Shown one piece after another: positions 43,065-52,900 of a stretch of 64,000 nucleotides of DNA. This stretch comes from Acidobacteriota bacterium (GTDB lineage Bacteria > Acidobacteriota > Terriglobia > Bryobacterales > Bryobacteraceae). Within the stretch, counting starts at the first letter, position 1. Each line of letters starts with the position of its first letter. A program made the translations under genes and the position numbers. Below the pieces are notes generated by a model, which did not search any database, had not been told where the DNA came from, and saw nothing but the letters and a program-made list of their open reading frames with translations. The stretch covers positions 124,001 through 188,000 of the forward strand of contig JANXSF010000041.1 of assembly GCA_025352795.1 (NCBI GenBank). The letters run 5' to 3'.

Positions 43065-43856
43065 TTAATTGCCGCTAAAGTGCGCGCGGCGGTTTTTTTG
43101 ATAGCAATCTTCGGTCGCATCAGTGCATTGCGGCCTCTCTTTGCCATAGCTAACAGTGCGAAGCCGGTCAGCCCCCAAGCCCAATTGCTGCAGAAAATCT
43201 TTCGCAGCCAAAGCGCGGCGGTCACCCAACCCCAAATTATATTCAGCCGAACCGCGTTCGTCGCAATGCCCTTCAATCGTCAGCATGTTCGACGGGTAGT
43301 CCGCCAAAATCGCTTTCAACTTATCAGAATTGCGCGTCAATACGCTTCGACCATTTTCGTTGATATCACTCTTATCGTAATCAAACGTGACGTCAGCCAG
43401 TTCACGGGAAACCAAGGTTGTGAAATCTTCCTTTACTTTGGCTGGCGCAACCACTGGCGGCGGTGGCGGATCACTTACCGTTACCGTCGCACTGGATTCC
43501 GCTGTTCCCCCCGCACCTTCAGCAACCAACCGGTAGGTGGTTGTGGAACCCGGGAAAACGGCTCGGCTGCCATCCATTGCTGTTACTTCCCCCACACCTG
43601 GCGTGATAGTCACTTTAGTTGCGTCCTTCACGGACCACTTCAGTGTGGAAGAATTTCCCTTCTCAATGGCCGATGGTTCAGCGGTGAAACTGCTGATGGT
43701 CGGCCTAGAGAGCTTGGGAGCCTCTACCTTAGGAGCTATTTCTACTTTGTGGGGTGGGGCTGGAGGAGCTACTGCTCCAATCTTTTTCTTGCATCCAGCG
43801 CCCGTCAATACTAATGAGAGTGTTAGGGCAATCAATCCCAAACTTTTTCTATTCAA
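43065..43856 (-). CDS. pal: Pal-like peptidoglycan-associated lipoprotein (OmpA domain)
   Basis: A 263-residue lipoprotein. The lipobox LTGAGC puts the lipidated Cys at about residue 22. An Ig-like domain (about 50-130, SFTAEPSAIEKGNSSTLKWS) is inserted before the C-terminal OmpA domain (about 145-262), whose diaminopimelate-binding site TIEGHCDERGSAEYNLGLG is intact. Pal tethers the outer membrane to peptidoglycan and contacts TolB. Normal Pal is about 170 residues; the extra domain here explains the length. It lies 33 bases after tolB. Confidence 0.88.
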   Translation of the reverse strand: MNRKSLGLIALTLSLVLTGAGCKKKIGAVAPPAPPHKVEIAPKVEAPKLSRPTISSFTAEPSAIEKGNSSTLKWSVKDATKVTITPGVGEVTAMDGSRAVFPGSTTTYRLVAEGAGGTAESSATVTVSDPPPPPVVAPAKVKEDFTTLVSRELADVTFDYDKSDINENGRSVLTRNSDKLKAILADYPSNMLTIEGHCDERGSAEYNLGLGDRRALAAKDFLQQLGLGADRLRTVSYGKERPQCTDATEDCYQKNRRAHFSGN

Positions 43857-43889
43857 AGGTGTGCCTCCTCAATTTCGCAAAACCTAAAA

Positions 43890-45230
43890 CTATTTACTCC
43901 ACACCGGCATTTCATTTCTGCCGGCACTGGTTAACTGCCGCACTTGCGTCCCATCGGCCAGCATGGAATAAATCTGCATGCGACCCGACCGATTAGAAGC
44001 AAACGCGATATGCCGTCCGTCTGGTGCCCATGATGGGTTCTCGTTCCGTCCGGCTCCGTGCGTGAGCTGCACAAATTTTCTATCTGCTACGTCCATTATA
44101 AAGACATTGAAGTTACCGGGTTGAAATCCCATTGTCCAGGAAAATGCAACGTACGCCCCATTGGGATGCCAACTGGGATTAGAAACTTGTCCTTCCCCAG
44201 TGCTCATTCTTTCTACATCCGTTCCTTCAATACTCATACGATAAAGTTGTTGTGGCCCGCCGCGGCCTGAAATAAACATTACATCCGATCCAGTTTTAGG
44301 ATTGATCTTCGCCTCAACATCAATGAAGCGCCCCGAGGTCAACCGTTTAATGTTTCCTCCGTTCAAATCCGCACCGTATAAATTCGGGTATCCACCCACG
44401 CTCGATGAGTAAATAACCCGCTTGCCGTCGGGCGCAAAGGATAGATTGGAGTTCATGGATGCCTGCTGATTGAAGAACGGCAATATTCGATTCGTCTCAG
44501 CCGAATGCACAATAATCTGCGGCAATCCACTCAAGTAACTAGTGAAGGCCAAGCGCGAACCGTCCGGTGCGACGGACGGCATAGTGGTGATGGTCTTATA
44601 AACGGTCACCTGCTTTTCATTCTGCCCATCATAATCCATGGACCAGATTTCCTTGGTGCCAGAGCGCGTCGAGACAAAGAATATCTTCGATCCATAGAGT
44701 CCCTCTACACCAAATAGTTTCAGAATATCAGCAGCGAATTCATGGGCTACTTTGCGAGCCCCAACATCGTTCAAAGAGCCCAGGTACGTTTTCCCAATCA
44801 TCTGGGCATTGGTCAAATCTGGCTGCTTCACGTTATACAACCAGCCGTACAAAACGAACTGTCCGTTCGATTCCGCAGCATAACCAAACGTCAAATAATT
44901 CGCACTCACCGGTGGATTGGCCCAGCCCGTCAGCCACAACCCCGTTGGTTGGGCATTTTCAGCAGGCTTCTGGAAATCCTGCGGACGCTGCGGAACTTGA
45001 ATTGGATAGTTGCTCTTCGGTGCCATCTTGAACGAACCCGAAGTTTCAAGGTCAGCATACAGCGTGCTGTTGAAGACACTCATCAACGCCTGCGCCCCGC
45101 CGGAACCGCGCAGGTCGGGCACAGCGATCACTGGTCGAACTCCGCCAGTTAGTTTTCCAACGAAATCACTTTCTTGCGCCCATCCGACAAGTGCGCAAAC
45201 TCCAAGTGTGATCAGTAATTTTTTCTTCAT
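43890..45230 (-). CDS. tolB: Tol-Pal system protein TolB
   Basis: A 446-residue periplasmic protein. After a signal peptide (to about residue 18) comes the TolB N-terminal domain (AVPDLRGSGGAQALMSVFNS, then VLYGWLYNVKQP). A six-bladed propeller follows, of PD40 repeats such as IWSMDYDGQNEKQVTV, MPSVAPDGSRLAFTSYLSG and NPSWAPDGRHIAFASNRSG. It shuttles between TolA and Pal. The start overlaps the tolA stop in an ATGA; order and length are normal. Confidence 0.92.
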   Translation of the reverse strand: MKKKLLITLGVCALVGWAQESDFVGKLTGGVRPVIAVPDLRGSGGAQALMSVFNSTLYADLETSGSFKMAPKSNYPIQVPQRPQDFQKPAENAQPTGLWLTGWANPPVSANYLTFGYAAESNGQFVLYGWLYNVKQPDLTNAQMIGKTYLGSLNDVGARKVAHEFAADILKLFGVEGLYGSKIFFVSTRSGTKEIWSMDYDGQNEKQVTVYKTITTMPSVAPDGSRLAFTSYLSGLPQIIVHSAETNRILPFFNQQASMNSNLSFAPDGKRVIYSSSVGGYPNLYGADLNGGNIKRLTSGRFIDVEAKINPKTGSDVMFISGRGGPQQLYRMSIEGTDVERMSTGEGQVSNPSWHPNGAYVAFSWTMGFQPGNFNVFIMDVADRKFVQLTHGAGRNENPSWAPDGRHIAFASNRSGRMQIYSMLADGTQVRQLTSAGRNEMPVWSK

Positions 45231-46000
45231 CGTTTTAATTCAAACCAAAACTCTATTGTGGCTGAATCCCTTTCAAATTGCCGAGGTAGTTCTGGAAACG
45301 GTGCGGCTTCCTGGATAGCTCTTAGCGCCGAATAATCCAGCGCGGGAATGCCGCTGGGCTGAACGATTCGCGCATTGCGTATGGAACCGTCCCGTAATAT
45401 CTCAAATTTCACAATCGCCGGGTTGCTGGTTTTCAGAGATGGACTGATTTCATCCTGCCGCCAATGTTCCGATATTCGTTGCCGCAACAGTTCCGCATAC
45501 CAGCCAAATCTTAAGCCCAGTGGTGCGTTCGGCCCAATGCCAATTCCGCCACCACCAATCTGTTTGAAAATCGGTGAAACAGTCGCCTGTCCCACTGACG
45601 AACTCACACGATTGGGATCAGGGTTAGCGTTGGCCATGGTGGCTGGGGTCCGCTCTTTGCGCTTGCTCGGCTTATCGTCAAGCACAATGCCATCATCGTC
45701 GAACAGCTTCTTCTCTATCGGCTTCTTCTTTTCTTTCTCTTCCGGGGCACGCTCAATTTCCGATTCCGTATCATCAGCTACCGGATTCACACGCCCCTGC
45801 CTTTGCGCAATGTTGATTGATTTCACAACTTGAACAGAATAGGCACCAGCACCGGGATTTTCCTCGCCAAACGTTTCCACGGATCGCACTCGCCACCATG
45901 CAAACCCTAATGCAAGTAAGGCCAAAGTGACATGCAGGGTTAACGAAACCGCCAACGGGTTTCGTAAATTTTCCTCGTAATTAGCGCTTCCGTGGGGCAT
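45227..46000 (-). CDS. tolA: TolA/TonB-like periplasmic bridge protein
   Basis: A 257-residue protein with one N-terminal transmembrane segment (residues about 15-36, LAVSLTLHVTLALLALGFAW) and a charged linker (ESEIERAPEEKEKKKPIEKK). A C-terminal TonB/TolA-type domain (ISEHWRQDEISPSLKTSNPA, then SIRNARIVQPSGIPALDYSA) ends in an aromatic strand. It should transmit energy from TolQR to the outer membrane. It has the compact TonB-like form rather than the 400-residue TolA of E. coli. It overlaps tolR by 20 bases and tolB by 4. Confidence 0.83.
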   Translation of the reverse strand: MPHGSANYEENLRNPLAVSLTLHVTLALLALGFAWWRVRSVETFGEENPGAGAYSVQVVKSINIAQRQGRVNPVADDTESEIERAPEEKEKKKPIEKKLFDDDGIVLDDKPSKRKERTPATMANANPDPNRVSSSVGQATVSPIFKQIGGGGIGIGPNAPLGLRFGWYAELLRQRISEHWRQDEISPSLKTSNPAIVKFEILRDGSIRNARIVQPSGIPALDYSALRAIQEAAPFPELPRQFERDSATIEFWFELKR

Positions 46001-46442
46001 CGTCAGCTGTTTGTGTCACCAGACGGACATCGTATTTTGCGTTGCCCAGCGCACTGACCACTTGCGCCAAACCATCCCAGGTAGTGGCTTTGTCTGCTCG
46101 CACAAAAACAGCCTTGTCTTTGGGAAAACGTTTCTTGATGGCAGCGCCCAGTTCATTAATGTTCACCGGTTTTTCATTCAATTGCAGGTTGCCCGTGCGA
46201 GCCACCGTAACCACTGGTAAATCCTGTGCCGATTTCGAACTTTGTTGGGCAACTTTGGGGACGTCCACTTCCAGTCCATATTCCACCACGTGCGCCGTCA
46301 ACATAAAAATGATCAGCAACACCAGCACCACGTCTACCAATGGGATGATGTTGATCTCACTCATCTCACCCATAGAACTACGGCTGCCTCGCCTTCTGCC
46401 TGTCATGTTGCCGCCGCTTGAACCGCCATTGGAGAATGCCAT
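45981..46442 (-). CDS. tolR: ExbD/TolR family protein
   Basis: A 153-residue inner-membrane protein. A Gly/Ser/Arg-rich cytoplasmic tail (to about residue 26) precedes the single transmembrane helix with the conserved proton-carrying Asp in INIIPLVDVVLVLLIIFML. The periplasmic domain follows (VEYGLEVDVPKVAQQSSKS; RFPKDKAVFVRADK). With TolQ it forms the proton-driven motor. The gene begins 1 base after tolQ stop, so translation is coupled. Confidence 0.9.
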   Translation of the reverse strand: MAFSNGGSSGGNMTGRRRGSRSSMGEMSEINIIPLVDVVLVLLIIFMLTAHVVEYGLEVDVPKVAQQSSKSAQDLPVVTVARTGNLQLNEKPVNINELGAAIKKRFPKDKAVFVRADKATTWDGLAQVVSALGNAKYDVRLVTQTADDAPRKR

Positions 46443-46443
46443 T

Positions 46444-47127
46444 TTATTCCTCGTACTGACGTTCTGCCAGATTTAGAAACTCCAACGCAAAGTCTTCCAT
46501 GCGACCGCCTACGTCGCGGATCTGCTTGCCGTAGTAGTTGTAGCAAATGGCCGCCGGGATGGCTGCAAAAAGTCCCATGGCCGTAGCCACCAATGCTTCG
46601 GCAATTCCCGGACCCACTGCGCGCAAACTGGCCGATCCAGCAGCACTCAGTGCGTTAAATGCGTCAATAATGCCCCAAACGGTGCCAAAAAGACCGATAA
46701 ATGGCGTTACAGAGGCCACTGTAGCCAGCCAATTCATGTTTTTTTCCAGACGAGTAATCTCCTCGCTGATGCCCAATTGCAGCGTCCGTTCCACCGCAGG
46801 CTTATTGAAAAGCGTCCGACTCTTCTTCACTTGTCGGGACACTTCTTCAAAGCCGTATTCAAAAACGGTCACCAATGGTGATTCGCGAAACTGCTCCGTG
46901 GCCAGCGCCACAGATTCCATACTGGTGGCCTTGCGGCAGGCTCGCATGAACTTGTTGTTAGATTGGTCAATTTTCTTAAAAAGCTTCCATTTTGCAAAGA
47001 TCACTGTCCAGGAAAATATGGATGCAGCCAACAGCAACAGTAGCGTGGCAATATGTATAGGATTAGAGCTGACGAACAAATTCAACAAACTCGATCCTTC
47101 TAAAAGGAAGGCAACTGGTGCGATCAA
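46444..47127 (-). CDS. tolQ: MotA/TolQ/ExbB proton channel protein
   Basis: A 227-residue protein with three membrane segments: IHIATLLLLLAASIFSWTVI, WLATVASVTPFIGLFGTVWG and EALVATAMGLFAAIPAAI. The GLFGTVWGII and TAMGLFAAIP motifs are those of the TolQ/ExbB channel. The first codon is TTG at 47127, chosen because AGGGAG lies 7 bases upstream and no ATG is near. It starts the tol-pal operon, diverging from the serine hydrolase gene over 96 bases. Confidence 0.9.
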   Translation of the reverse strand: MIAPVAFLLEGSSLLNLFVSSNPIHIATLLLLLAASIFSWTVIFAKWKLFKKIDQSNNKFMRACRKATSMESVALATEQFRESPLVTVFEYGFEEVSRQVKKSRTLFNKPAVERTLQLGISEEITRLEKNMNWLATVASVTPFIGLFGTVWGIIDAFNALSAAGSASLRAVGPGIAEALVATAMGLFAAIPAAICYNYYGKQIRDVGGRMEDFALEFLNLAERQYEE

Positions 47128-47223
47128 ATAGGTCTCCCTCAGTTATCTTACTGGGTTGACGCTTCTGGTGAAAGAAAAGTCTGGAAAAAGTTACGACTAA
47201 CCACGATAGAATTGAAGTCCAAC

Positions 47224-48435
47224 ATGCGCTTCGCAATTTTCCTGCTCGCTACATTACCGCTAACAGCTGCTTCCATTCCACAGACAAAACCCGAAGAGGT
47301 CGGCCTTTCCAAAGATCGATTGCAACGCATTCACGAAACGGTGCAGCGTCATATTGACTCGAAGCAAATCTCCGGGGCCGTCACATTGGTGATCCGCAAA
47401 GGTCGAATCGCCCATCTGGAAGCCCATGGCTTGATGGATGTGGATATGAAGAAACCGATGACGAAAGATTCCATTTTTCGCATCTGGTCCATGTCCAAGC
47501 CCATTGCTGGAACAGCCATCCTGATGCTGATGGAAGAAGGCAAAGTGCGCCTCAATGATCCTGTTTCGAAATTCATACCGGAATTTAAGGGGATGAAAGT
47601 AGCCGTAACGCAAACCGCTCCTCTTCCTACTTATACTGTTCCAGCAACTCGTGAGATCACCATTCAAGATCTGCTCATCCACGTATCTGGCCTGGGCAGC
47701 GGTCCAGCCAGCACCGCCGAAATGCCTCGTATCGCGCGAAAGCCCGGCGATACACTGGCTGATTATATTCCCCGATTGGGAACAACGCCTCTTGATTTCC
47801 AACCTGGTTCAAGGTGGACCTACAGCCCTGCAGCAGCATTCGATACTCTGGGCCGAATCGTTGAAATTGCTTCTGGTCTGACGTTCGATCAATTTCTACG
47901 TCAACGTATTTTTGATCCTCTGGGAATGAAGAATACATTTTTCAGCCCAAGCGAAAATCACCTGTCGCAAATTCCATCTACCTATCATAGGGACGCCGCT
48001 GCATTGGTGAAGACGGAAGCAATGAATCGCATGTTCGGCCCAACCTATTTTTCCGGCGGCGGTGGCTTGTTCTCCAGAGCAGAAGATTACGCTCAGTTCG
48101 CTGAAATGTTACTGGAAGGAGGTCAGCTCAACGGCAAACGTTTCCTGAGTCCCAAGACGGTGGAACTGATGGCGTCGATCTTTGTTCCAGATACAATGTC
48201 CGGCAGATCCCCTGGACGCGGCTTCGGACTGAGCGTGCAGGTAATCAGCGACCCCATCGCCGCAGGTCAACGGGTGTCGCAAGGCAGTTTTGGGTGGGAT
48301 GGCGCGTACGGCACGCATTTCTGGATAGACCCAAAGGAGAAAATTGTGGGAATCCTAATGATTCAAACCGACAATCCCAATCGTCAGTTGGATCGTGATT
48401 TTGAAAATGCAGTGATGCAGTCGATTGTAGAGTAA
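47224..48435 (+). CDS. exported serine hydrolase (beta-lactamase/esterase family)
   Basis: A 403-residue exported enzyme (signal peptide to about residue 17) of the class C beta-lactamase/penicillin-binding-protein-like family. The SxxK nucleophile lies in RIWSMSKPIAG and the YxN-like element is YSPA. The DLLIHVSGLGSGPAST region and the ending VGILMIQTDNPN are family features. It could be an esterase, D-aminopeptidase or beta-lactamase-like protein; the substrate cannot be set. ATG 47224 is preferred over a TTG at 47212. It is followed by tRNA-Ile. Confidence 0.86.
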   Translation: MRFAIFLLATLPLTAASIPQTKPEEVGLSKDRLQRIHETVQRHIDSKQISGAVTLVIRKGRIAHLEAHGLMDVDMKKPMTKDSIFRIWSMSKPIAGTAILMLMEEGKVRLNDPVSKFIPEFKGMKVAVTQTAPLPTYTVPATREITIQDLLIHVSGLGSGPASTAEMPRIARKPGDTLADYIPRLGTTPLDFQPGSRWTYSPAAAFDTLGRIVEIASGLTFDQFLRQRIFDPLGMKNTFFSPSENHLSQIPSTYHRDAAALVKTEAMNRMFGPTYFSGGGGLFSRAEDYAQFAEMLLEGGQLNGKRFLSPKTVELMASIFVPDTMSGRSPGRGFGLSVQVISDPIAAGQRVSQGSFGWDGAYGTHFWIDPKEKIVGILMIQTDNPNRQLDRDFENAVMQSIVE

Positions 48436-48478
48436 TTATTGAGGCGGTACTTGCTAAACTAAGAAGAATAGATGTCGC

Positions 48479-48554
<76 letters not shown>

Positions 48555-48557
48555 AAA

Positions 48558-49061
48558 TTACTTGGTAACGTGAATTGTTGTCACCTTTCGGTCGGCGGCG
48601 CGGCCTATGAAATGGCCTCCTACTGTGGTTGCACCCACAACGGCTAGAAATGTCGCGATTACTGCTGGTGCGGAATCTCCGCCTGTTTGAAGTGCCGCGT
48701 ATCCTCCCAGCGTAAGTCCGGAAAGAACTCCTAGCGTGGTGGCGATTGCTCGACCCGCTTTACCTTTGATGCGGATTAGTCGAATGGTGTCGATTGACTC
48801 TTGAGAAATGGTGGCCCCACCTTTGGGGAAAAGCTTGGCATTGGAAGTTCTCTTCGCTTCAAGTACAAGCGAATCTGGGCGAACGGAAACAACATCGCCT
48901 GAAAGTTTGACACCTTCCTTGGTTGTGAATTCAACAGTGTGACCTGTGATAAGTGCACCCAGTTCGCTCCATTTGAGTTCGACGGGTTGGGATTCCGCCT
49001 GGACCGTTGTCGCGACAAGTGCAAGACTGAGCACGAGCGAAAAACAGGGCTTCATGGTCAT
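48558..49061 (-). CDS. small exported protein of unknown function
   Basis: A 167-residue protein with a signal peptide (to QAES). A small beta-rich segment follows (HTVEFTTKEGVKLSGDVVSVRPDSLVL, cited in part), resembling an SH3-like or YrhB-type beta roll. The C-terminal half is hydrophobic and Gly-rich (ATTLGVLSGLTLGGYAALQ; ATFLAVVGATTVGGHFIGRA) and probably membrane-associated. I do not recognise the family. The start is an ATG with GGG 6 bases upstream; another ATG at 49055 is possible. It converges with tRNA-Ile. Confidence 0.65.
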   Translation of the reverse strand: MTMKPCFSLVLSLALVATTVQAESQPVELKWSELGALITGHTVEFTTKEGVKLSGDVVSVRPDSLVLEAKRTSNAKLFPKGGATISQESIDTIRLIRIKGKAGRAIATTLGVLSGLTLGGYAALQTGGDSAPAVIATFLAVVGATTVGGHFIGRAADRKVTTIHVTK

Positions 49062-49111
49062 AGTTGCCCTTTAGCCTATCACTTTTACGAATCGAGGATG
49101 GCCAGGCAAAA

Positions 49112-49138
49112 GAAAAACCCCGCTGTTGAGGGCGGGGT
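49112..49138 (-). terminator. intrinsic terminator after the MazF-like gene
   Basis: Read on the minus strand, ACCCCGC and GCGGGGT pair across an 8-base loop and are followed by TTTTTCTTTT. It lies 105 bases downstream of the MazF-like stop and before the small exported gene. On the plus strand the tail is only TCTTT, so it works best for the minus strand. Confidence 0.8.
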
Positions 49139-49242
49139 CTTTCGCATTCCCGATTTACGGGTGAAAATCAATCCCGACTGGTTACGGGTTTTACTACATC
49201 TTTAGGGTACTGCAATGCGGTGGGGAATGTCAATGGGTTTTA

Positions 49243-49683
49243 CTAGGGGGCCATTCTGATCGCTGCTTCAATCTGTTCCCCGTCTGGTAGCTGTTGCCAG
49301 TTCTCCATTCCCATGGCGTGTAGGACAGCCCTTCTGACTGCTTGCAGATCCTCTTTGCGAATCTGCGCTCCACTGAATCGGTTGTTGATCTTCATCCGGT
49401 CCAAGCGGCCTTTCTTGACGCAGGTCAGCATGTTCGCCAGAGCCCAAACCGGTTCTATAGGATCAAAAAATGAATAGGCCCGAGGACGAAATTCGAAATG
49501 ATGATTCTCTTGCTTCGACGGGCGAGATTTCGAGACTGGAACTACCAGAAAAGTGTCGGGGAAGTGGGTCCGCGACCTTGGCGACAAGATAATCACTCGG
49601 CGCGTTTTGGTCATTTCTGGCGGTTGGAAACTGGTGAAATCACACATAAGAACATCACCCGCATCAGGAACGAATGTCAGCAT
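49243..49683 (-). CDS. PemK/MazF-like toxin without an adjacent antitoxin
   Basis: A 146-residue protein of the MazF/PemK endoribonuclease fold. The N-terminal strand GDVLMCDFTSFQPPEMTKTR and the TRRVIILSPRSR segment follow the family GDVxxxDF...PPEMxKxRPVVVLSP pattern. VVPVSKSRP and the catalytic-side loop in the second half are recognisable, and the C-terminal 40 residues (LQAVRRAVLHAMGMEN) are a helical extension. I see no antitoxin open reading frame in the 230 bases upstream or 180 bases downstream. It may be orphan or regulated elsewhere. Confidence 0.72.
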   Translation of the reverse strand: MLTFVPDAGDVLMCDFTSFQPPEMTKTRRVIILSPRSRTHFPDTFLVVPVSKSRPSKQENHHFEFRPRAYSFFDPIEPVWALANMLTCVKKGRLDRMKINNRFSGAQIRKEDLQAVRRAVLHAMGMENWQQLPDGEQIEAAIRMAP

Positions 49684-49771
49684 TCTTCAAATTTCTCCAT
49701 AAGAACCATCCACTTGTTAGTGTCTGCCCGTATGAAGAACTCTCAAATTACTTAAAAAATCGTGAATGTGT

Positions 49772-49812
49772 AAAAAAGCCCCACGGCGCTCTGGAGGGAA
49801 CCGCCGTGAGGC
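49772..49812 (-). terminator. intrinsic terminator after smc
   Basis: On the minus strand GCCTCACGGCG pairs with CGCCGTGGGGC with one mismatch and a 13-base loop, then TTTTTT. It is about 104 bases after the smc stop and ends the smc transcript before the MazF-like gene. Confidence 0.85.
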
Positions 49813-49915
49813 ATACCGCATTATGAGGGCTTGCGGAATATTAGAGTGCATGAATCCGTCTTGATCCATCCACCCCTATCCTCCCAATGGAGGAATCTCT
49901 ATTAACCCCTGACCA

Positions 49916-52900
49916 CTAATTGGCGTGTGCCGCCATGGCCTTGGGTTCGGACACCGGTATGGGTGCTGCATTGAACTTCACACTTACTAATTTCGACACG
50001 CCAGGCTCTTCCATGGTCACGCCATACATTGTCCCGGCTGCTTCCATAGTTCGCTTGGCATGCGTAATGACAATGAACTGCGTATCGCCAGCCATCTCTT
50101 TTAGCAGCTTGGCCAACCGCGCCGTATTTGCTTCGTCCAGCGGGGCATCCACTTCGTCCAAAATGCAGAACGGGCTGGGCTGATATTTGAAGATTGCCAT
50201 CAGCAACGCCATCGCTGTCAGTGACTTTTCTCCACCTGATAGCAGCAACACATTCTGCAACCGCTTGCCAGGGGGCGATGCCACCATTTCAATCCCACTT
50301 TCACCAACGTTCGATTCATCGGTCAGCCGCATTTCCCCAGTGCCGCCGCCGAATAACGTCTTGAACATTTCTCGGAAATTGATGTTGATATGTTCAAAAG
50401 CTTCCTGGAAGCGCTTCCGTGATTCCACGTCAATTTCCTGAATGGCCTTTTCTGTGTCACGAATGGAATCAAGCAAGTCCTGCCGTTGCGTGTTCAGGAA
50501 GTCGTAACGCTGCTGCGCTTCGTTGTACTCTTCCAGAGCCTGCGGATTCACTGCTCCCAACGCTTCAATACGACCCCGCACTTCCATATACTGCGTTTCC
50601 GCCGCAGTTAATGCGTCTTCATCCAACTCGTTCGGCTCCGCTTCCATCAACTCTTGCGGGGAACAGTTCAGTTCCTTGCGGCCAGTCTCTTCCAAATGCT
50701 TCAAGTCCGATTGCAATCGAACCAGTTCCAGTTCAATGCGCGATTTATTTTCATGCGCCGATTCCAAGCCAGACCGCCGCTGCTTCAACGCTTCATCCAG
50801 CGCCGATAATGCAGCCCGCATCTTTTCATCCTGACCAGCCAGGTTGCTCACTTCGCCCTGCGTCTGCGTAACTTGCTCGGCCAAGCGCTGCGCCAACGTA
50901 TCCATTTCAATGTTATCTGCCAGCAAGCGTGCGCGATTCACACCCAACCGTTCCATTTCCACACTCAACTCTTCTTTACGACGAGTGGCATCACGCCTTT
51001 GACCTTCCAACCGATCGCGAACCTGCGCCTCGGATCGACGCCGTTCATCGAGCGAAGCCATTTCCACTCGCAACACCGAATGATCTTCCACAACTCGTGA
51101 CACACCGCTTTGCAGTTCGGTCAAGAGAGCACGGGCCGCTTCCAAAGCCAGTTCCTGAGCTTGCCTGCCTTGCTCGCGCTGAGCAATGGCCGCATGATTT
51201 GTTTCGCGCTGTGCCAATGCCCGTTCCGATTCCCGAGCCAACCGTTCCAACTCCAGACGAGCCACTGAAAGCCGTTGATTTGTCCGTGCTAATTCTTCAT
51301 TCAACTTGCGCGTTTCATGATCCAGCGCCAGGGCCTCTTTCTCTTCTTTCTGCTGCGACTGACGCAACTGTTCCAGATCTTCACTCAACCGTTGAATCTC
51401 AAGTTCCAGCTCTTCTATTTGAACCGTTGTCCCTTCCATCTGACGATTGCGGGTTGCCCACAGTCCAGAAACTTCCCTCAGTTCCCGCTTCAAAGCCAGC
51501 GGACCACTGCCCGTTTTACGACCACCACTCACCGCATGGCCGTGGTAACAAACACCGTCGGCTAGCAGGAAGTATAAATCAGGATATTGCACGGCCAGCC
51601 GCTGCGCCGATGCCCGATCCGATGCCAAATAGCAACGGGCCAGACGCGGCAATAATTCTGCCGGAGCTTTGGTCAACCCGTTGGTCATCTTCAACACATC
51701 GCTCAGCCGACACTGCAATCCGGTCTCTGGACCAATGGCTGGTTCCTTCGTCGGAATGGACGCAAACTCGCTGCCTGGTTCAGGATGAACAAGAAATGTG
51801 GCACGGCCATCCAGGTCTCCGCGCATTAAATCAATACCCGATTCCGCCTGATGCCAATGGTGCACTACAACGTATTCCAGTTCGTCGTGCAGGAATTCTT
51901 CGGCAGCCTTTTCGTAGGTGGGATCCACTTCCACGAAATCGGCCAGCACGCCCGCTGGTTTCAAATCTTGGGCCTGACCACGTTCCACCGCTGTGAACAG
52001 ACGTTTCACAGATTCGGTGGTGTAGGCCCGATGCGAAAGAATCTCTGCAAGCGAATCCTTACGAGCCTTCAACCGTGATACTTCATTGCGGAATTGATCC
52101 AACTGACGTCGCGATTCCTGCATTAACTGCTTGCGCTCACCCAACGTCGATTCCACACCCTTGCGCCGATCCACCAAAGATTCCAGCTCCATTTGGCGGG
52201 AAGCAACGCGGTCTGTCATCTCCTTGCGCGAGCCTTCAATGCGAACTAGTTCCCCACAGGAAATTTCTTCTTCTTTCTGCGCACGGGCACGATCCCGATC
52301 CGTGGATGCCAGGTACTCATCCACTTGGGCCAGTTGATTGCGCAACGTGGAGGATTCCCCCAACAGCCGCAACACTTCCCGCCGAGCCTGTTCAATGGCC
52401 CCTTCCCTGCCCCTTAGATCCTGTTCCAACCGGGTGCGTTCTACGTTCTTCAAAGCCAAACGCTGGCGAGCCGATTCCGTTTCCGTTTCCAACTGCTTTA
52501 AGCTCTGTTCGTTTTGCAGACCCTCTTCCGCCAGGCGACCCAGACGCATTTCCACGTTCTGCGATTCCGCTTCGCCCTGACCCAAACGCTGTTCAATGGC
52601 GGCGATTTGTTGCGCCTGCGTTTGAATACGACCACTGGTGCGCTCCGCATCCACACGGTATTCGGAAAGCAGTTTGCGCTTTTCCGTCAGATCCTGTTCC
52701 AGCTTGTAGAACTCTTCCTGAAGTGAGCTTTGTTCCTTTTCCTTAAGCTGAACTTCAGTCACTAATTCTGTGAGCGCAGCCGACGCCATTTGCAGTTCCA
52801 GTGAGGCTTTGTTTGCGTCGCGATCCAAAGTTTTAAACTTGCCAGCCAGCAGGCGACGCAAGTGGGCCACCATTTCTGTCTTCAATTCTTCCCAACGTTT

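Noticed and set aside
50929-51996. Open frame of 355 codons on the plus strand opposite smc
   Set aside because: Proline-rich reading that mirrors the codon bias of the long smc coiled coil; no start context and no recognisable domain.
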